NCBI RefSeq assembly: GCF_003597395.2
Contig: NC_133771.1
Coordinates: 58,439,121-58,503,120, forward strand
Length of the DNA stretch: 64,000 nt
Source: Chelonoidis abingdonii
Taxonomy: Eukaryota; Chordata; Testudines; Testudinidae
Direction: 5' to 3'
Part shown: positions 36,660 to 46,569 of the stretch, in pieces
How the letters are laid out: each line of letters opens with the position of its first letter
Position numbering within the stretch: position 1 is the first letter of the stretch
The notes under the pieces: generated by a model
What the model was told of the DNA's origin: nothing
Seen by the model: only the letters and a program-made list of their open reading frames with translations
Databases searched by the model: none
Translations under genes and position numbers: made by a program

Positions 36660-37192
36660 TACCTAACATCATCTGTTTTCTTCATGTGAAGAATGTATTC
36701 CATATTTTGAATAAATATGGCATTGTAAGTAACTTCAAGCATGATCAAATATTTAATTTGCCTGAGTAGTTCAAATTAATGTATTTGATAGCTCTCGTGT
36801 TGAGTAGCCCAAAACTTTTGAGAGGTAGGATAACTATTAAATTCTCATTCATAATACTATGGTGCTGGTGAGTGTTGTGAAATTGTGAAAATGCTAGCAA
36901 AACTGTATTCCATTAAACTGATTAAGATGCCATTGTGGAAGTCTTAAAACTATATTTAAAATGTTCAGTTCTTAATTATATTGATATAATGTACTTCTAA
37001 AACCAGAAAAGTCCTTTCGGAATTTGTGGATCTGAGAGATTGTATTTCAGAGATTTGCTTCCAACACTGAGTATCTTTTTAACCAATGACAATTTAAGTT
37101 ATTTGATTTATATATTCATATTTTACAGTTATTAAATTCTTGTTCTAATAAAGGTTTCTACTTTAAAACTTGAATCTATTGTTCTTTTTAAG
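35689..37192. other. SMAP1 intron with A30 tract
   Basis: AT-rich with no coding block seen. AATAAA at 36609-36614 followed by A30 at 36628-36657 resembles a retroposed 3' end, but I could not name a parent gene from the upstream sequence. Confidence 0.45.
36628..36657 (+). repeat. Poly(A) tract A30, possible retroposition tail
   Basis: Thirty uninterrupted A residues beginning 13 bases after AATAAA. The spacing is what a reverse-transcribed, polyadenylated RNA would leave. No matching target duplication was found. Confidence 0.5.
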
Positions 37193-37320
37193 ATGGTCCT
37201 CCTGAAGCACCTGTTACAAATGGAAGCACCACTAACGTAACAACACTGAACGATGATTTGGATATCTTTGGCCCAATGATCTCTAATCCTTTGCCAGCAG
37301 CTTCTGTACCTCCTGCTCAG
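37193..37320 (+). CDS. SMAP1: SMAP1 internal coding exon (acidic DLDIFGPM segment)
   Basis: The exon follows a polypyrimidine tract and AG at 37191-37192 and is followed by GTAAAC. It is 128 nt: two bases completing the split Asp codon, then 42 codons. The peptide starts GPPEAPVTNGSTT and contains LNDDLDIFGPMISNPLPA, a block strongly conserved in SMAP1 and rich in Asp and Pro, expected to be disordered and C-terminal to the ArfGAP domain. It ends PPAQ in phase 0, matching the phase-0 start of the next exon 18.3 kb downstream. The 26-kb intron before it is packed with transposons. Identification rests on family recognition of the ordered peptide blocks and on exact splice phase. Confidence 0.94.
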
Positions 37321-38665
37321 GTAAACTTCAGAAACATGCATTTGCATGTTGTTTTCCTCTTTACTGAATTTTGTTTTGAAAAATGCCAGACCAACCGTTT
37401 AGACTGAAATCATCTAGCTTTTATAGGTACAGATATAGCATCAGGGCATACTTTCCCTTATTGCCTTACCAACATCTTAACCAGAATTAGAGAGATCAAC
37501 AATACACAGTAAGAGAGATTAGTTTCTCTCTAAGCCCATTCAATCTTTGGCCTCTCTGAGATTGCTCAGGAGGCTGTGGGTTGTCCCAGTTCTTGTCATG
37601 TGGACTTCTTGCACTAAGAACTAGACAAAGAACACCATCTGATGACATGTAGACAACTAAGCTGTCACCAGATGTCAACAACTTGTGATCACAGAGCATC
37701 TGTTGAGATAGATGTAAAAAGCAATATCATTCACCAATCTGCTGACTATTTTCCCGATTTTGGAAGCGAAAGAATGGATACAACTCTAATGAGGTTTTTT
37801 CTTACTATTTAAATGTAGTTTGTTGTTGTTACTGGTTGGGGATGTTTTGATTTTTAATGTGGCTTTATAGATTAATTTGAAACATATTTTTTATTTTCTT
37901 TATATATGCACAATTTTCTGTAAAATATTTCTTTAAATTGATGGATCTTTGACTTTGGGGGCTAATTACGTTAACTGGCAGCAGGAGAAGGCTGTTATCA
38001 GAGAGTGGGGATGAACTGCTGGATTTGGGAGGGAACCAAGCCTGGCCCAACTGTCTACTGCACCCTACTTCTGCCCCAACATAAGGAGTCCCCCCATGTG
38101 GGAATCCCAGATTGTGTGGAGGCAATGGGATACCAAGGCCATATGTTGAGTTTGTGTAGGGGGTGGGATAGCAGTTATGGAGAGAGCCTAGCTTAATTTC
38201 TCCTCCCTGCCCTCTTGGGAGATGAGTGAGCTTCTGCCCCACGTGGTGCCCTTCAGAGAATGGGATGCTGGGGTCAGTGTCTGCTGCTGTTCTGACAGCA
38301 GCATGGGCTCGGCTCTTTAAAATGTTCAGTAGTTTTGACATTGCAAAAATTTTCTTGAGGAAAACAAGTGAGAGAAATGAAATGGTGATTTTTAGCATGT
38401 CACAACTCGGCTAAATCTCAGAGGAATGGAACAAAGAAAAGGAGGTTCCCTGCTGAATATCAGAGGCCTGCTGCAAACAACGGAAGTGTTCATATTTCTT
38501 AAAGAAAAGGTTGTGAGAATACTGTAAGGGAGAGCGTCAGGCAACCTAAATAGAGGGTAGCTACTAGCTCCACATATAATATTGCTGCCTTGCTTGTCCC
38601 AACGACTTATACAATACGTTTCTCCTTCTCTAGGAATCCTAGGCTGGGTTTTGTGTTCCTTCTCA
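37321..38665. other. SMAP1 intron, unassigned
   Basis: Start of the 18.3-kb intron to 55653. A 177-codon - strand frame (37865-38398) has no recognised domain, signal or conserved block and is probably chance within a GC-richer repeat. Confidence 0.45.
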
Positions 38666-38895
38666 GGGTATGTTTACACTACCTGCCAGATCAGCGGGCA
38701 GCAATAGATCCAACGGGGGTCTATTTATCACGTATAGTCTAGACGCGATAAATCGATCCCCAAGCGCTCTCCCATTGACTCCTGTGCTCCACCGCCGCGA
38801 GACGCGCAGGTGGAGTTAACAGGGGAGCAGCAGCAGTCAACTCACTGCAGTGAGTAGGTTTAAGTACGTCGACTTCTGCTACGTTATGTAATTTT
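38666..38895 (+). mobile_element. Harbinger MITE, 3'-truncated
   Basis: Starts GGGTATGTTTACACTACC and contains GACGCGATAAATCGATCCCC, CTCCACCGCCGCGAGACGCG and AAGTACGTCGACTTCTGCTA, all typical of one abundant turtle Harbinger MITE family. The right terminus is lost near 38895. Confidence 0.7.
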
Positions 38896-39140
38896 TACAG
38901 CCTTATCAAAGGACAGAATCATACCTTTGGAGGGTGAATAATGATGGAGTCATCCTTGAAACATGACTTAGGCAACAGCCTCAGTCCTTTAAGCTTCCAC
39001 TGCTTCATTATGCTAGTCAAGAGCCTTACTAGCCTGCTAAAAAGACTTTTTTCAACCGAAGAATAAGAATATTCGTGCTGTATAAAAGATCTTTTTCTGC
39101 CTCCGTAGCAGCCCATGTTATTGGACTCTTTACACTTAAA

Positions 39141-39575
39141 ATGTATGTTATGTAGTTGTAGCTATGTCGATCCCAAGATATAAGGTGGGTGAGGTAATAT
39201 CTTTGGTTGGACCAACTTCTGTTGGTTAGAGGGACAAGCTTTCAAGCCACACAGAGCTCTTCTTCAGGTCTGGAAAAGGTATTCAAAGCATTAGAGTGGC
39301 CCTCTAACATCTTCACTATCATGGGACAAAAAACGGGGATTAGTATATTGCAGGTCGTTGTAATAAACCATACATCCCTTTTTTGTCCTATGAGTGCAGT
39401 GGTGTTTATGGGCGTCAAATGGCCCCTTAAAATATGTTCTAACTACTTATGCTAAACAGTCTGTTCCACCTTGCATTTAACTGTGATACTCAGAGTATCT
39501 TTCCCAGACCTGAAGAAGAACTCTGAGACTCAAAGCTTGTCTGTCCCACCAATACCTCTCAGAATGATCCATGAC
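39141..39575. mobile_element. Penelope-like element remnant with inverted end copies
   Basis: 39141-39270 (-) and about 39505-39560 (+) carry the same sequence in opposite orientation: AGACCTGAAGAAG, CAAAGCTTGTCTGTCCCACC on the + strand and its complement at the left. Penelope-like elements often carry terminal copies in direct or inverted order. The middle (39280-39500) contains TATGTTCTAACTACTTATGC, a common part of the same dispersed family. No endonuclease or RT is visible here. Confidence 0.5.
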
Positions 39576-40432
39576 AGCTTACATAGGGTTTATGGGCATC
39601 TGTGTCTTCATCTGAGGAAGGCAAATGTATAATTAAATAGTGTTTCTTGACCAATTCAAAATATTGGGGCAGGAAAACTGTGGACAAAGTTTTTTTGTAG
39701 AAACAGTTGCTAAAGACACGAAGTAGCTTTCATAGACAGAAAGTTTACAGATGGCCCTTTCAGAACAGATAACCCTTTCACAGCCATCACTCACCTCTGA
39801 CCCACACAAGCAACCACACCTCTGTGAGGGAATGCTGCAACAGATTTGACGGAGGAAGGCTCAGTGTAGACTATACTGTATTAGTAGAACCTGTTGCTGA
39901 GACATTGTATAGTCCGTTCCTCGACCACGCTGTTGTTATATGTGAAATATTTACTTTGAAATATATTCAAGTGACCAAGTAACCAATATCAGTCAGGTTT
40001 ATTGCTATAAGCCAACAATATAGTTCAGGAAAAGGGTTCAATATGATACTAGTGTCTCAAAAGCCATCATGTGTGGTGGTACATTCATCTCACACATGAT
40101 GTGCTCCCAAAGTTATACCCCAATAGCCATTTTTTACTGCCTGTTTGAGTAACATGTACTGTGTATGTCATCTGAAACTAGATTTAACTATCTTGTTTTT
40201 CTGGTACCATCGTGTAGCACTTATCTCTTTTTCAACGAACATATGAGGCATGTATACCAAGGGACATGAAGGCATCTCCTTCCTCCTAGATAGAACATTC
40301 ATATATCTTGTCCTTCTCAACATTCCAGTATTAGCCTGTGAGAGTAACTCTGTAACTGTCGATATAGTAAAACAATCACATATCTTGAATCACGTATCAT
40401 CAGTAGGAGAGAGAAAACTTGTTCACCTTAGC
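39576..40432. other. SMAP1 intron, nothing recognised
   Basis: No gene or named repeat identified; a small frame at 40250-40438 is without support. Confidence 0.4.
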
Positions 40433-40706
40433 CTCTAATGATAGAACAAGAAGCAATGGGCTTAAACTGCAGCAAGGGAGATTTAAGTTGGATATTAGGA
40501 AAAAGTTCCTAACTGTCAGGGTAGTTAAACACTGGAATAAATTGCCTAGGGAGGTTGTGGAATCTCCATCTTTGGAGATATTTAAGAGTAGGTTAGATAA
40601 ATGTCTATCAGGGATGGTCTAGACAGTATTTGGTCCTGCCATGAGGGCAGGGGACTGGACTCGATGACCTCTCAAGGTCCCTTCCAGACCTGGAGTCTAT
40701 GAATCC
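40433..40706 (+). mobile_element. CR1 LINE 3' end
   Basis: Contains TTAGGAAAAAGTTCCTAACT, GGAGATATTTAAGAGTAGGT and GGACTGGACTCGATGACCTC, ending GGAGTCTATGAATC. This is a typical CR1 3' region. The frame 40419-40622 is the remnant C-terminal part of ORF2. Confidence 0.88.
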
Positions 40707-40860
40707 GGATAGTTTTCCTATCTACTTAAACCAAAACTTACTTCAGCTAATGCAAGATGATATAGGATACTTGACATGGTTAGACAGAATTGTTGGGAGA
40801 ATATAATTCATTCAGGTATATAACATCACAACACTTATAGATGTTAGGCACAGTATTAAT

Positions 40861-41187
40861 ATGTATTGCAGGGGTAGGCAACCTATGGCACACGTGCCGA
40901 AGGTGGCACCCAAGCTGATTTTCAGTGGCACTCACACTGCCCGGGTCTTGGCCACCTGTCTGGGGGGCTCTACATTTTAATTTAATTTTAAATGAAGCTT
41001 CTTAAACATTTTAAAAACCTTATTTACTTTACATACAACAATAGTTTAGTTATACATTGTAGACTTATAGAAAAACACCTTCTAAAAACGTTAAAATGTA
41101 TTACTGGCACGCAAAACCTTAAATCAGAGTGAATAAATGAAGACTCGGCACACCACTTCTTAAAGGTTGCCAGCCCCTGATGTATTG
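40861..41187 (-). mobile_element. hAT MITE with perfect 8-bp TSD ATGTATTG
   Basis: A 311-bp element at 40869-41179 (CAGGGGTAGGCAACCTATGG to TTGCCAGCCCCTG) flanked by ATGTATTG at 40861-40868 and 41180-41187. Shares CTTCTTAAACATTTTAAAAA and ACAACAATAGTTTAGTTATA with 54774-55071 and, inverted, with 14010-15194 and 48353-49524. Confidence 0.92.
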
Positions 41188-41524
41188 CCTAATACTATGC
41201 TTGAGTTAGAGAGGTCTCTGTGCATCTCGGAGGAAAACTCCAGATTTGTCAATAGCTGGGAGAGAATAACTCCGATTGGTCACTGAGAGGAGATACTCCA
41301 TAGAACTGTCACAATACCTCCGAAGTAAATATGTGATCATTCCAGCAATTAGCCCTGGGACAAGCAGTCTTCTGTCTGTTGCAGATGAAAGCCATAGAAA
41401 GAATATCATGAAGAGAAATTCTATGGCATGTGCTTAATATTCTTTATCTCAAATTAAAATAGAGATGTGAAATCCATACTGAACCTAACATTTTTAACAA
41501 GTGTCCTTGGAATTTAAACTTCTG
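41188..41524. other. Unassigned spacer
   Basis: Short intronic stretch. A - strand frame 41206-41409 contains no recognised family; it could belong to the neighbouring retroelement relic. Confidence 0.35.
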
Positions 41525-42205
41525 GACTGAAACCATCATGTCCATATGCAGCTTTCTCAATAAGGGACTCTACCTAAAGGAAGCATACCTGCACTTCCTG
41601 ACATCTCATCAGAGTACCTGTGCTTCTACTGTCATAAGAAACATTTCCAGGGCAGAGCCATCCCTTTCGGCCTGTAGACATGATTAAACGTCATTACCAA
41701 AGTACTGATAAGTTCATGTAATGGCTTTCAGGAGCAGGAAATTCAAGTCTCCACCAATTCCTAAACAACTTGCTTGTCAGAGCTTCCTCGAGAGAGAGCC
41801 ATTCAGGACAAGAAAATAACTCTACCCTTCCTGCAAGAGCCCAGATTTGTGATGAACGTGGAGAATGGTCATCTGATCCCCACATAGGGCCTGCCAGTAA
41901 CTCTGGACACAAAGATAAGGTTCACCTCCAATAGGCATCAAATTGATAGTGGACCTGATTCAGCAACTGTCAGTTGCACACCAAGCAAGCCATAAGATTC
42001 TTAGTGCATGTTGTTATTATGTATGAAAATTCTCCAGAGACCACATTTCAACATGAAGCACTATAAGGATTCCTGATCCCATTTTAGCCTTCAGTTTATT
42101 TGATCTCAGCTGCAAGATGGAGATTCTGGCTCTTGTGTTCCAGTTGCTGAATTGGTGGACTCCCTGCAGAAGGTTCAAATCAGGCCATCTGATATGAGCT
42201 AGACA
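41525..42205 (+). pseudogene. DIRS reverse transcriptase relic
   Basis: RNA-dependent DNA polymerase of a DIRS-type retrotransposon. In order on the + strand: KHFQGRAIPFGL (41639-41674; the conserved fingers/palm segment before the catalytic box), then SLHQFLNNLLVRASSRE (from 41746), where FLNN (41758-41769) sits in the place of the active-site YLDD box, then FLQEPRFVMNVENGHLIPT (about 41831-41890), then the RNase H-side ALVFQLLNWWT block near 42130-42165. Frames change several times. Both catalytic Asp of the box are Asn in the frame I read, so it is inactive. It ends about 700 bp before the next DIRS element. Confidence 0.68.
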
Positions 42206-42912
42206 GAACAACAGTAACAACTGACACCACTAAACTCTAATGGGGAAGTTCATTTAAATAACTGAGGGACATACAGAATATGGGCAGACCAAGAGTGAAA
42301 AAGTAAACTGTTTGAGATTTGGGACAATCAGGGTCTCTTGCCTTCACTTCCACACACAACTGCACAGAGGTGATGTATGGGGGGAGATGTGGCATGTGTG
42401 GTCACATGCCCACCCCCCAAAATTGCTTGGTCACATGGTACAGCCAGAACTCCTCCCTGCAGAGCAGCTGAACTGGTGAGCTGCAGCAGGCAGGGAGAGG
42501 CAGACATAGGAGCAGAGGAACAGCTGAGAGCTGCTTGGAGGCGCCGCTGCTTTCGCTGGTCGGGGGGTTAGCTTGAGCTGTTCCAGGGTTGCTTTCCCCC
42601 CATGTCAGCAGGCCTGGGTCTATGCATAACACACGTAGTAATCGTTGTTGATCTCAGTGACTTGCGAATAAAGTAGGAATGAAGTCATTGGTACTTTTAC
42701 AAGGAGGCCATCTTATTATTGAGGTGGACAGAAGCCCACAAATGATCAAGTTCGGCATTCCAGCCTTTGAATAACACTCCCACATTCAACCCGGGGCAGT
42801 GACTTCTTGGCAGAAAGGCTGAATGTTATATAAAGAAAACTGCAAGGTAGTCCTTGGTCTTAGGGCGCACATTCTAAAGGCACTACAAAGTAGACCTCTT
42901 GTCCTCTGCCTA
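42206..42912. other. Unassigned, GC-richer spacer
   Basis: Includes 42360-42640 with overlapping frames on both strands but no recognised protein. Confidence 0.4.
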
Positions 42913-43105
42913 TGTTCTTCTTCGAGTGCTTGTTCACATTGATTCCAATCAGGTGTGTGTGCGCCACATGCACAGTTGTTGGAGAGTTTCTTCCCTAGCA
43001 GCTCCCATTGGGTTGGCTTTGGAGCCCCCTGGAGTGGCACTTTTATGATGCTCAGTATATGACCTTGCTGACCTGATCCCCCTTCAGTTCCTTCTTATTG
43101 CCCAT
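42913..43105 (+). repeat. DIRS left inverted terminal repeat
   Basis: Matches, inverted, 46365-46553. Shared words include CTAGCAGCTCCCAT and TGACCTTGCTGACCTGATCC. Outer 45 bp are also matched, inverted, in the ICR at 46206-46257 (CACTCGAAGAAGAA and GATTGGAATTGATGTGAACA). Confidence 0.8.
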
Positions 43106-43246
43106 GATGGTCGTTGGAACTGCAATCACTTGTTCTGCAAATGTCTTCCTTAGTGTTTTTTCCTAATTAGTGTAGTTGTAGTTATTGTTAGTCGTATTTC
43201 TTTAGTGTATAGTAGATAGATAGTTGTATTGTGTAAATAGTAAGGT

Positions 43247-43640
43247 TTGGGGGCAGAGTTTCTCCCCAGTCTCTTAACCCTCTTTGAGCTCTGGGGCATG
43301 CTGCGAGCCCCAGGCTTTAGACTCTGTGGAACCTGTAGCAAGCCTATGCCCATTAATGAGCCCCACAACTCTTGCTCAGGGTGTCTGGGGGAGATGCACC
43401 AGTCAGAAAGGTGCAAGATCTGCAGGGCTTTCTGCCCAAGGACAAGGAGGAGTGAGATTTCCACCTCAAGCAACTGCTTATGGAATCCGCTGTTTGCCCT
43501 CAGCTGGCTGTGGACCGCCAGAACCCAGCACTGAGCGCGTCCGTACGGACTGCTCTGGCATTGGTATGTGACACAGTGCCAAGGAAGGACTCTGGCACGA
43601 GACACCCTCAGCACTGCAAGTGGAGGCAACGGCCCGGTGC
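43247..43640 (+). pseudogene. DIRS gag-like protein with CCHC zinc knuckle
   Basis: The + frame encodes LRAPGFRLCGTCSKPMP followed by CSGCLGEMHQSERCKIC (43373-43423). The first 14 residues fit CX2CX4HX4C, the retroviral-type zinc knuckle that binds nucleic acid. After PRTRRSEIS the frame breaks, and about 43640-44760 reads as Pro/Thr/Ser-rich low-complexity sequence in changing frames, resembling the C-terminal part of vertebrate DIRS gag. The start near 43247 is not defined. Confidence 0.7.
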
Positions 43641-44979
43641 CACATGAGGCATAGGAAAGCCAACGGGGGCACTCACCAGTACCAAAAGCTGCACGACCAG
43701 CAGGTGATGCACCAGCATACCCCAGAAAGGAGCACTTGGAACCTAGGCAGCATGAGTCAGAGCCATCAACTTTGGTGCCCCAGAAGGGACCGTTGAGTCT
43801 GCCATGCAGCAACTCCCCAGAAAGGCAGTGCCAGGTGGAGGAGTTAGAGCTACCTTCCACCCTAGACACTTTTGGAGCTACCAGAGACTTAATTGAGGTG
43901 ATGGCTCCACAGCCCCTGGTGCTAAGAGACAAGCCTCTGGTTCTGACAAGTTTGGCACTGTCTAGAGGCAAGCTGACTGTGATGAGGCGATCACCATCTC
44001 CTGCCCAGTACTGCTCCTCTCGGCACCGTTCCAGGTAACCGTTGCCATGGCACCACTCCTGACACTGGGCTCCCTCTTGGGCTCTGGCACCAGCAGGGCG
44101 ACACTCCCCTTCTCTGGCACAACACAGATCCACACCGATCTCTGGTGCTGAGAGAAGACTGGCACCGATCTACGGCACCGATCTACAGCACCGAATCTGC
44201 AACATCAGTTGCAACACTGGACGCCCGGCACCATTGTCCGACGCTGGATGCCCGGCACCAATCCCCAGTGTGGGTGACTCAACATCGGTCCCCTCGCTTC
44301 AACAGGTTGGCACCTATCTCCTGCGTATGCGCCGCCGTGGTCATCAAGGTCAGGATCTATTTTCTTGGACTCTGATGGGGACTCCTACTATTCCTGTCAT
44401 AGGGCAGCGGAACTGGCATGGCAACCACAGTGGCAGCCTCTGGCAAAATGGCCCTTTTGGACCCCCTGGTCTTACCACCAGCCCCAGGGCTCCCTTTCAA
44501 GGGACTCCCATTCAGTGGCTTCAGAGCATCGGCCACTCTAGCCAACCAAGCACAGGCCTACATCCCAGGGATCAGAGGCCACTCTGACCCAACCGTTGCT
44601 GCCATCCCAGGCTGTCACAGAGGTGACCCCAAGACAGGACCAACCACAAGCTCAAGGTACAGTCATTTCTGCTACAGAGACACGCACTGGCCAGGAAGAC
44701 CCAGTCTCGCCTCTGGAATCCTTGTCTTCATCCCCTGTTGAGGCTGTGACAGGGGCTTAAGCCTCAGGCCCCCCTCTAATTGAGCTGAGCACAGGGCACA
44801 TCAGGACCTTCTGAGTTGGATTGTCTGCAACATGGGGTTACAAGCAATAGGAAGTGCTCAGTGTTCAGCTCATTGCAGAGGCACAGCCTGGGTTCAATCA
44901 CGGACGCATTTCTGCTACCCTGGGGAGACTGCCTTAAGTACGCCTTTCCACTGTTCCCTCCTATGCACAGGGTACTGCT

Positions 44980-45240
44980 CAAGATTTGCAGGGCCAAAGT
45001 GAAGGTAATTCTGCTGGCCCCAGCATGGCCCTGACAGCACTGGTATACCACGCTTCTGGAGTTGTCAGTGGACGCCACGATCATGTTACTTCTCCATCCC
45101 AATCTGATCGCTCAGAATCACGGTTGCCTTCACTACCCAGACCTCCAGTCCCTCCATCTCACAGTCCAAAAGCTTCATGGTTAAACCCAAGGGAGCTCCT
45201 GTGCTCAGAACCGGTAAGGGAGGTTCTACTTGGCAGCAGG
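44980..45240 (+). pseudogene. DIRS RNase H-side remnant (decayed)
   Basis: The blocks AKVKVILLAPAWP and HWYTTLLELSVDATIMLLL with LQSLHLTVQKLHG follow the segment that in DIRS polyproteins links RNase H to the recombinase. Several stops are present. Its presence with no upstream RT shows that the RT part of this copy was deleted between about 44750 and 44980. Confidence 0.6.
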
Positions 45241-45287
45241 AAACCATCCACCAGGACCACTTAGGTAGCTAAGCGGAAAAGGTTCAC

Positions 45288-46176
45288 TTGCTGGTGTGCC
45301 CACTGCCACTCCAGGTGCCTCTACCTCTCCTCCTTGAGTATTTTCTACACTTCAAACAACAAGGCCTAGAAGCATCATCCATCAAGGTGCACCTCACTGT
45401 TATTTCAGCCTTCCATCCAGGAGAGTCTGGATGTTCTGTATTCGCTAACCCCATGGTAGGCCGTTTCCTCAAGGACCTGGGACGGTTATATCCACAGATT
45501 AGACAGTCTGTTCCTGCATGAGACCTTAACCTAGTCCTCTCCAGACTAATGGGGCCCCCTTTTGAACTGCTGGCAACTTGCTCCCTGCTCTGTTTGTCAT
45601 GGAAAATGGCCTTGCTGGTTGCAATCACATCAGCCAGGCAGGTGTCTGAGTTAAAAGCCCTAACCTCTGACCCACCCTACACAGTTTTCCACAAGGACAA
45701 GGTGTAGCTCAGGTAATGTCAGAATTCCACACTAGCTAAAATGTTTTTCTGCCTGTCTTCTATCTTAAGCCTCATGCCGGTACCCAGGAGCAGAGGCTGC
45801 ACTCACTGGATGTTCGGCAAGTGCTAGCGTTCTACATCAAGTGCACAAAGCCGTTCAGGAAGTCGAGCCAGCTGTTCGTGGCCGTGGCAGACAGGATGAA
45901 AGGACTCTCGGTCTCATCTCAAAGAATATCTTCCTGGATCAGAGCCTGCAGCCACTCATGTTACTAGCTGGCCAAGGTCCCATTCCTGGCTCTTAAGACT
46001 CATGCCACAAGGGCGCACGCCTTATCAGCTATGTTCCTGGCCCAGGTCTCGATACAAGAGATCTGCAGGGCAACAACTTGGTCATCTGTGCACATGTTCA
46101 CCTCTCAGTATGCTATCACCCAACATGCCAGAGATGAAGCGGCATTCAGCTGGGCGGTGCTCCAGTCAGCAATTCC
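45288..46176 (+). pseudogene. DIRS tyrosine recombinase, decayed
   Basis: Enzyme that inserts circular DIRS DNA by phage-integrase chemistry. The segment EYFLHFKQQGLEASSIKVHL (45340s) is the core-binding N-terminal part. Catalytic residues visible: Arg in TSARQVSEL (codon 45636-45638), the H-X-X-R pair in THATRAHAL (His 46001-46003, Arg 46010-46012) and Tyr in FTSQYA (46109-46111). The first Arg is in a different frame from the HXXR and Tyr, and stops lie between, so the gene is dead though all four residues survive. It ends with ARDEAAFSWAVLQSAIPSL then stop. Confidence 0.78.
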
Positions 46177-46205
46177 TTCACTCTGATCCTATCTCTGGGG
46201 TACAG

Positions 46206-46310
46206 CTTAGGAGTCACCTGATTGGAATTGATGTGAACAAGCACTCGAAGAAGAAAAAATGGTTACTCACCTTCTTGTAACTGTTCTTCAAGATGTCTCG
46301 TTCACGTCCT
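46206..46310. repeat. DIRS internal complementary region (ICR)
   Basis: Consists of the complement of the left terminus (CCTGATTGGAATTGATGTG AACAAGCACTCGAAGAAG area) directly followed by the complement of the right terminus (TTACTCACCTTCTTGTAACT). In DIRS1-type elements this arrangement serves as the template for joining the two termini into a circle. Confidence 0.78.
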
Positions 46311-46364
46311 TTCCAATAACCACCCTTCTTCCCCTCTGTCAGAGTAACTGGCAAGAAGGAACTG

Positions 46365-46553
46365 AAGGGGGATCAGGTCAGCAAGGTCATATATTGAGCG
46401 CCATGAAAGCGCCACTCTAGGGGGGTCCACAGCTGACTCGATGGGAGCTGCTAGGGAAAAAACTCTGACTCTGCATGCGGTGCACACAGCGGATGGGAAT
46501 GGATGTGAACAACACATCTTGAAGAACAATAGTTACAAGAAGGTGAGTAACTG
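46365..46553 (-). repeat. DIRS right inverted terminal repeat
   Basis: Inverted partner of 42913-43105. The outermost segment CAACACATCTTGAAGAACAA and GTTACAAGAAGGTGAGTAAC is unmatched at the left terminus but is represented in the ICR, as expected from the circle model. Confidence 0.75.
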
Positions 46554-46569
46554 TTCAGATATTAGGAAT

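Larger units (their letters stand above)
42913..46553 (+). mobile_element. DIRS retrotransposon with ITRs and ICR, RT deleted
   Basis: The left terminal repeat begins TTCTTCTTCGAGTGCTTGTT, and its segment CTAGCAGCTCCCAT...GACCTTGCTGACCTGATCCC reappears inverted at about 46360-46465, giving inverted terminal repeats of roughly 190 bp. The right end is TTACAAGAAGGTGAGTAACT near 46553. Just inside the right repeat, 46206-46310 is complementary to both outer ends joined together, the internal complementary region characteristic of DIRS elements, which permits circular replication. Gag (43247-43640) and tyrosine recombinase (45288-46176) are decayed. No RT motifs were seen between them. The 327-codon - strand frame (43150-44133) is a shadow of gag sequence. 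Confidence 0.82.

Noticed and set aside
37865..38398. 177-codon open frame on the - strand
   Set aside because: No recognisable domain, no splice context, intronic; composition resembles a degraded GC-richer repeat.
43150..44133. 327-codon open frame on the - strand, the longest in the window
   Set aside because: It is antisense to the DIRS gag region, where the + strand shows the zinc knuckle; the frame follows from gag's biased Pro/Ser/Thr codons.
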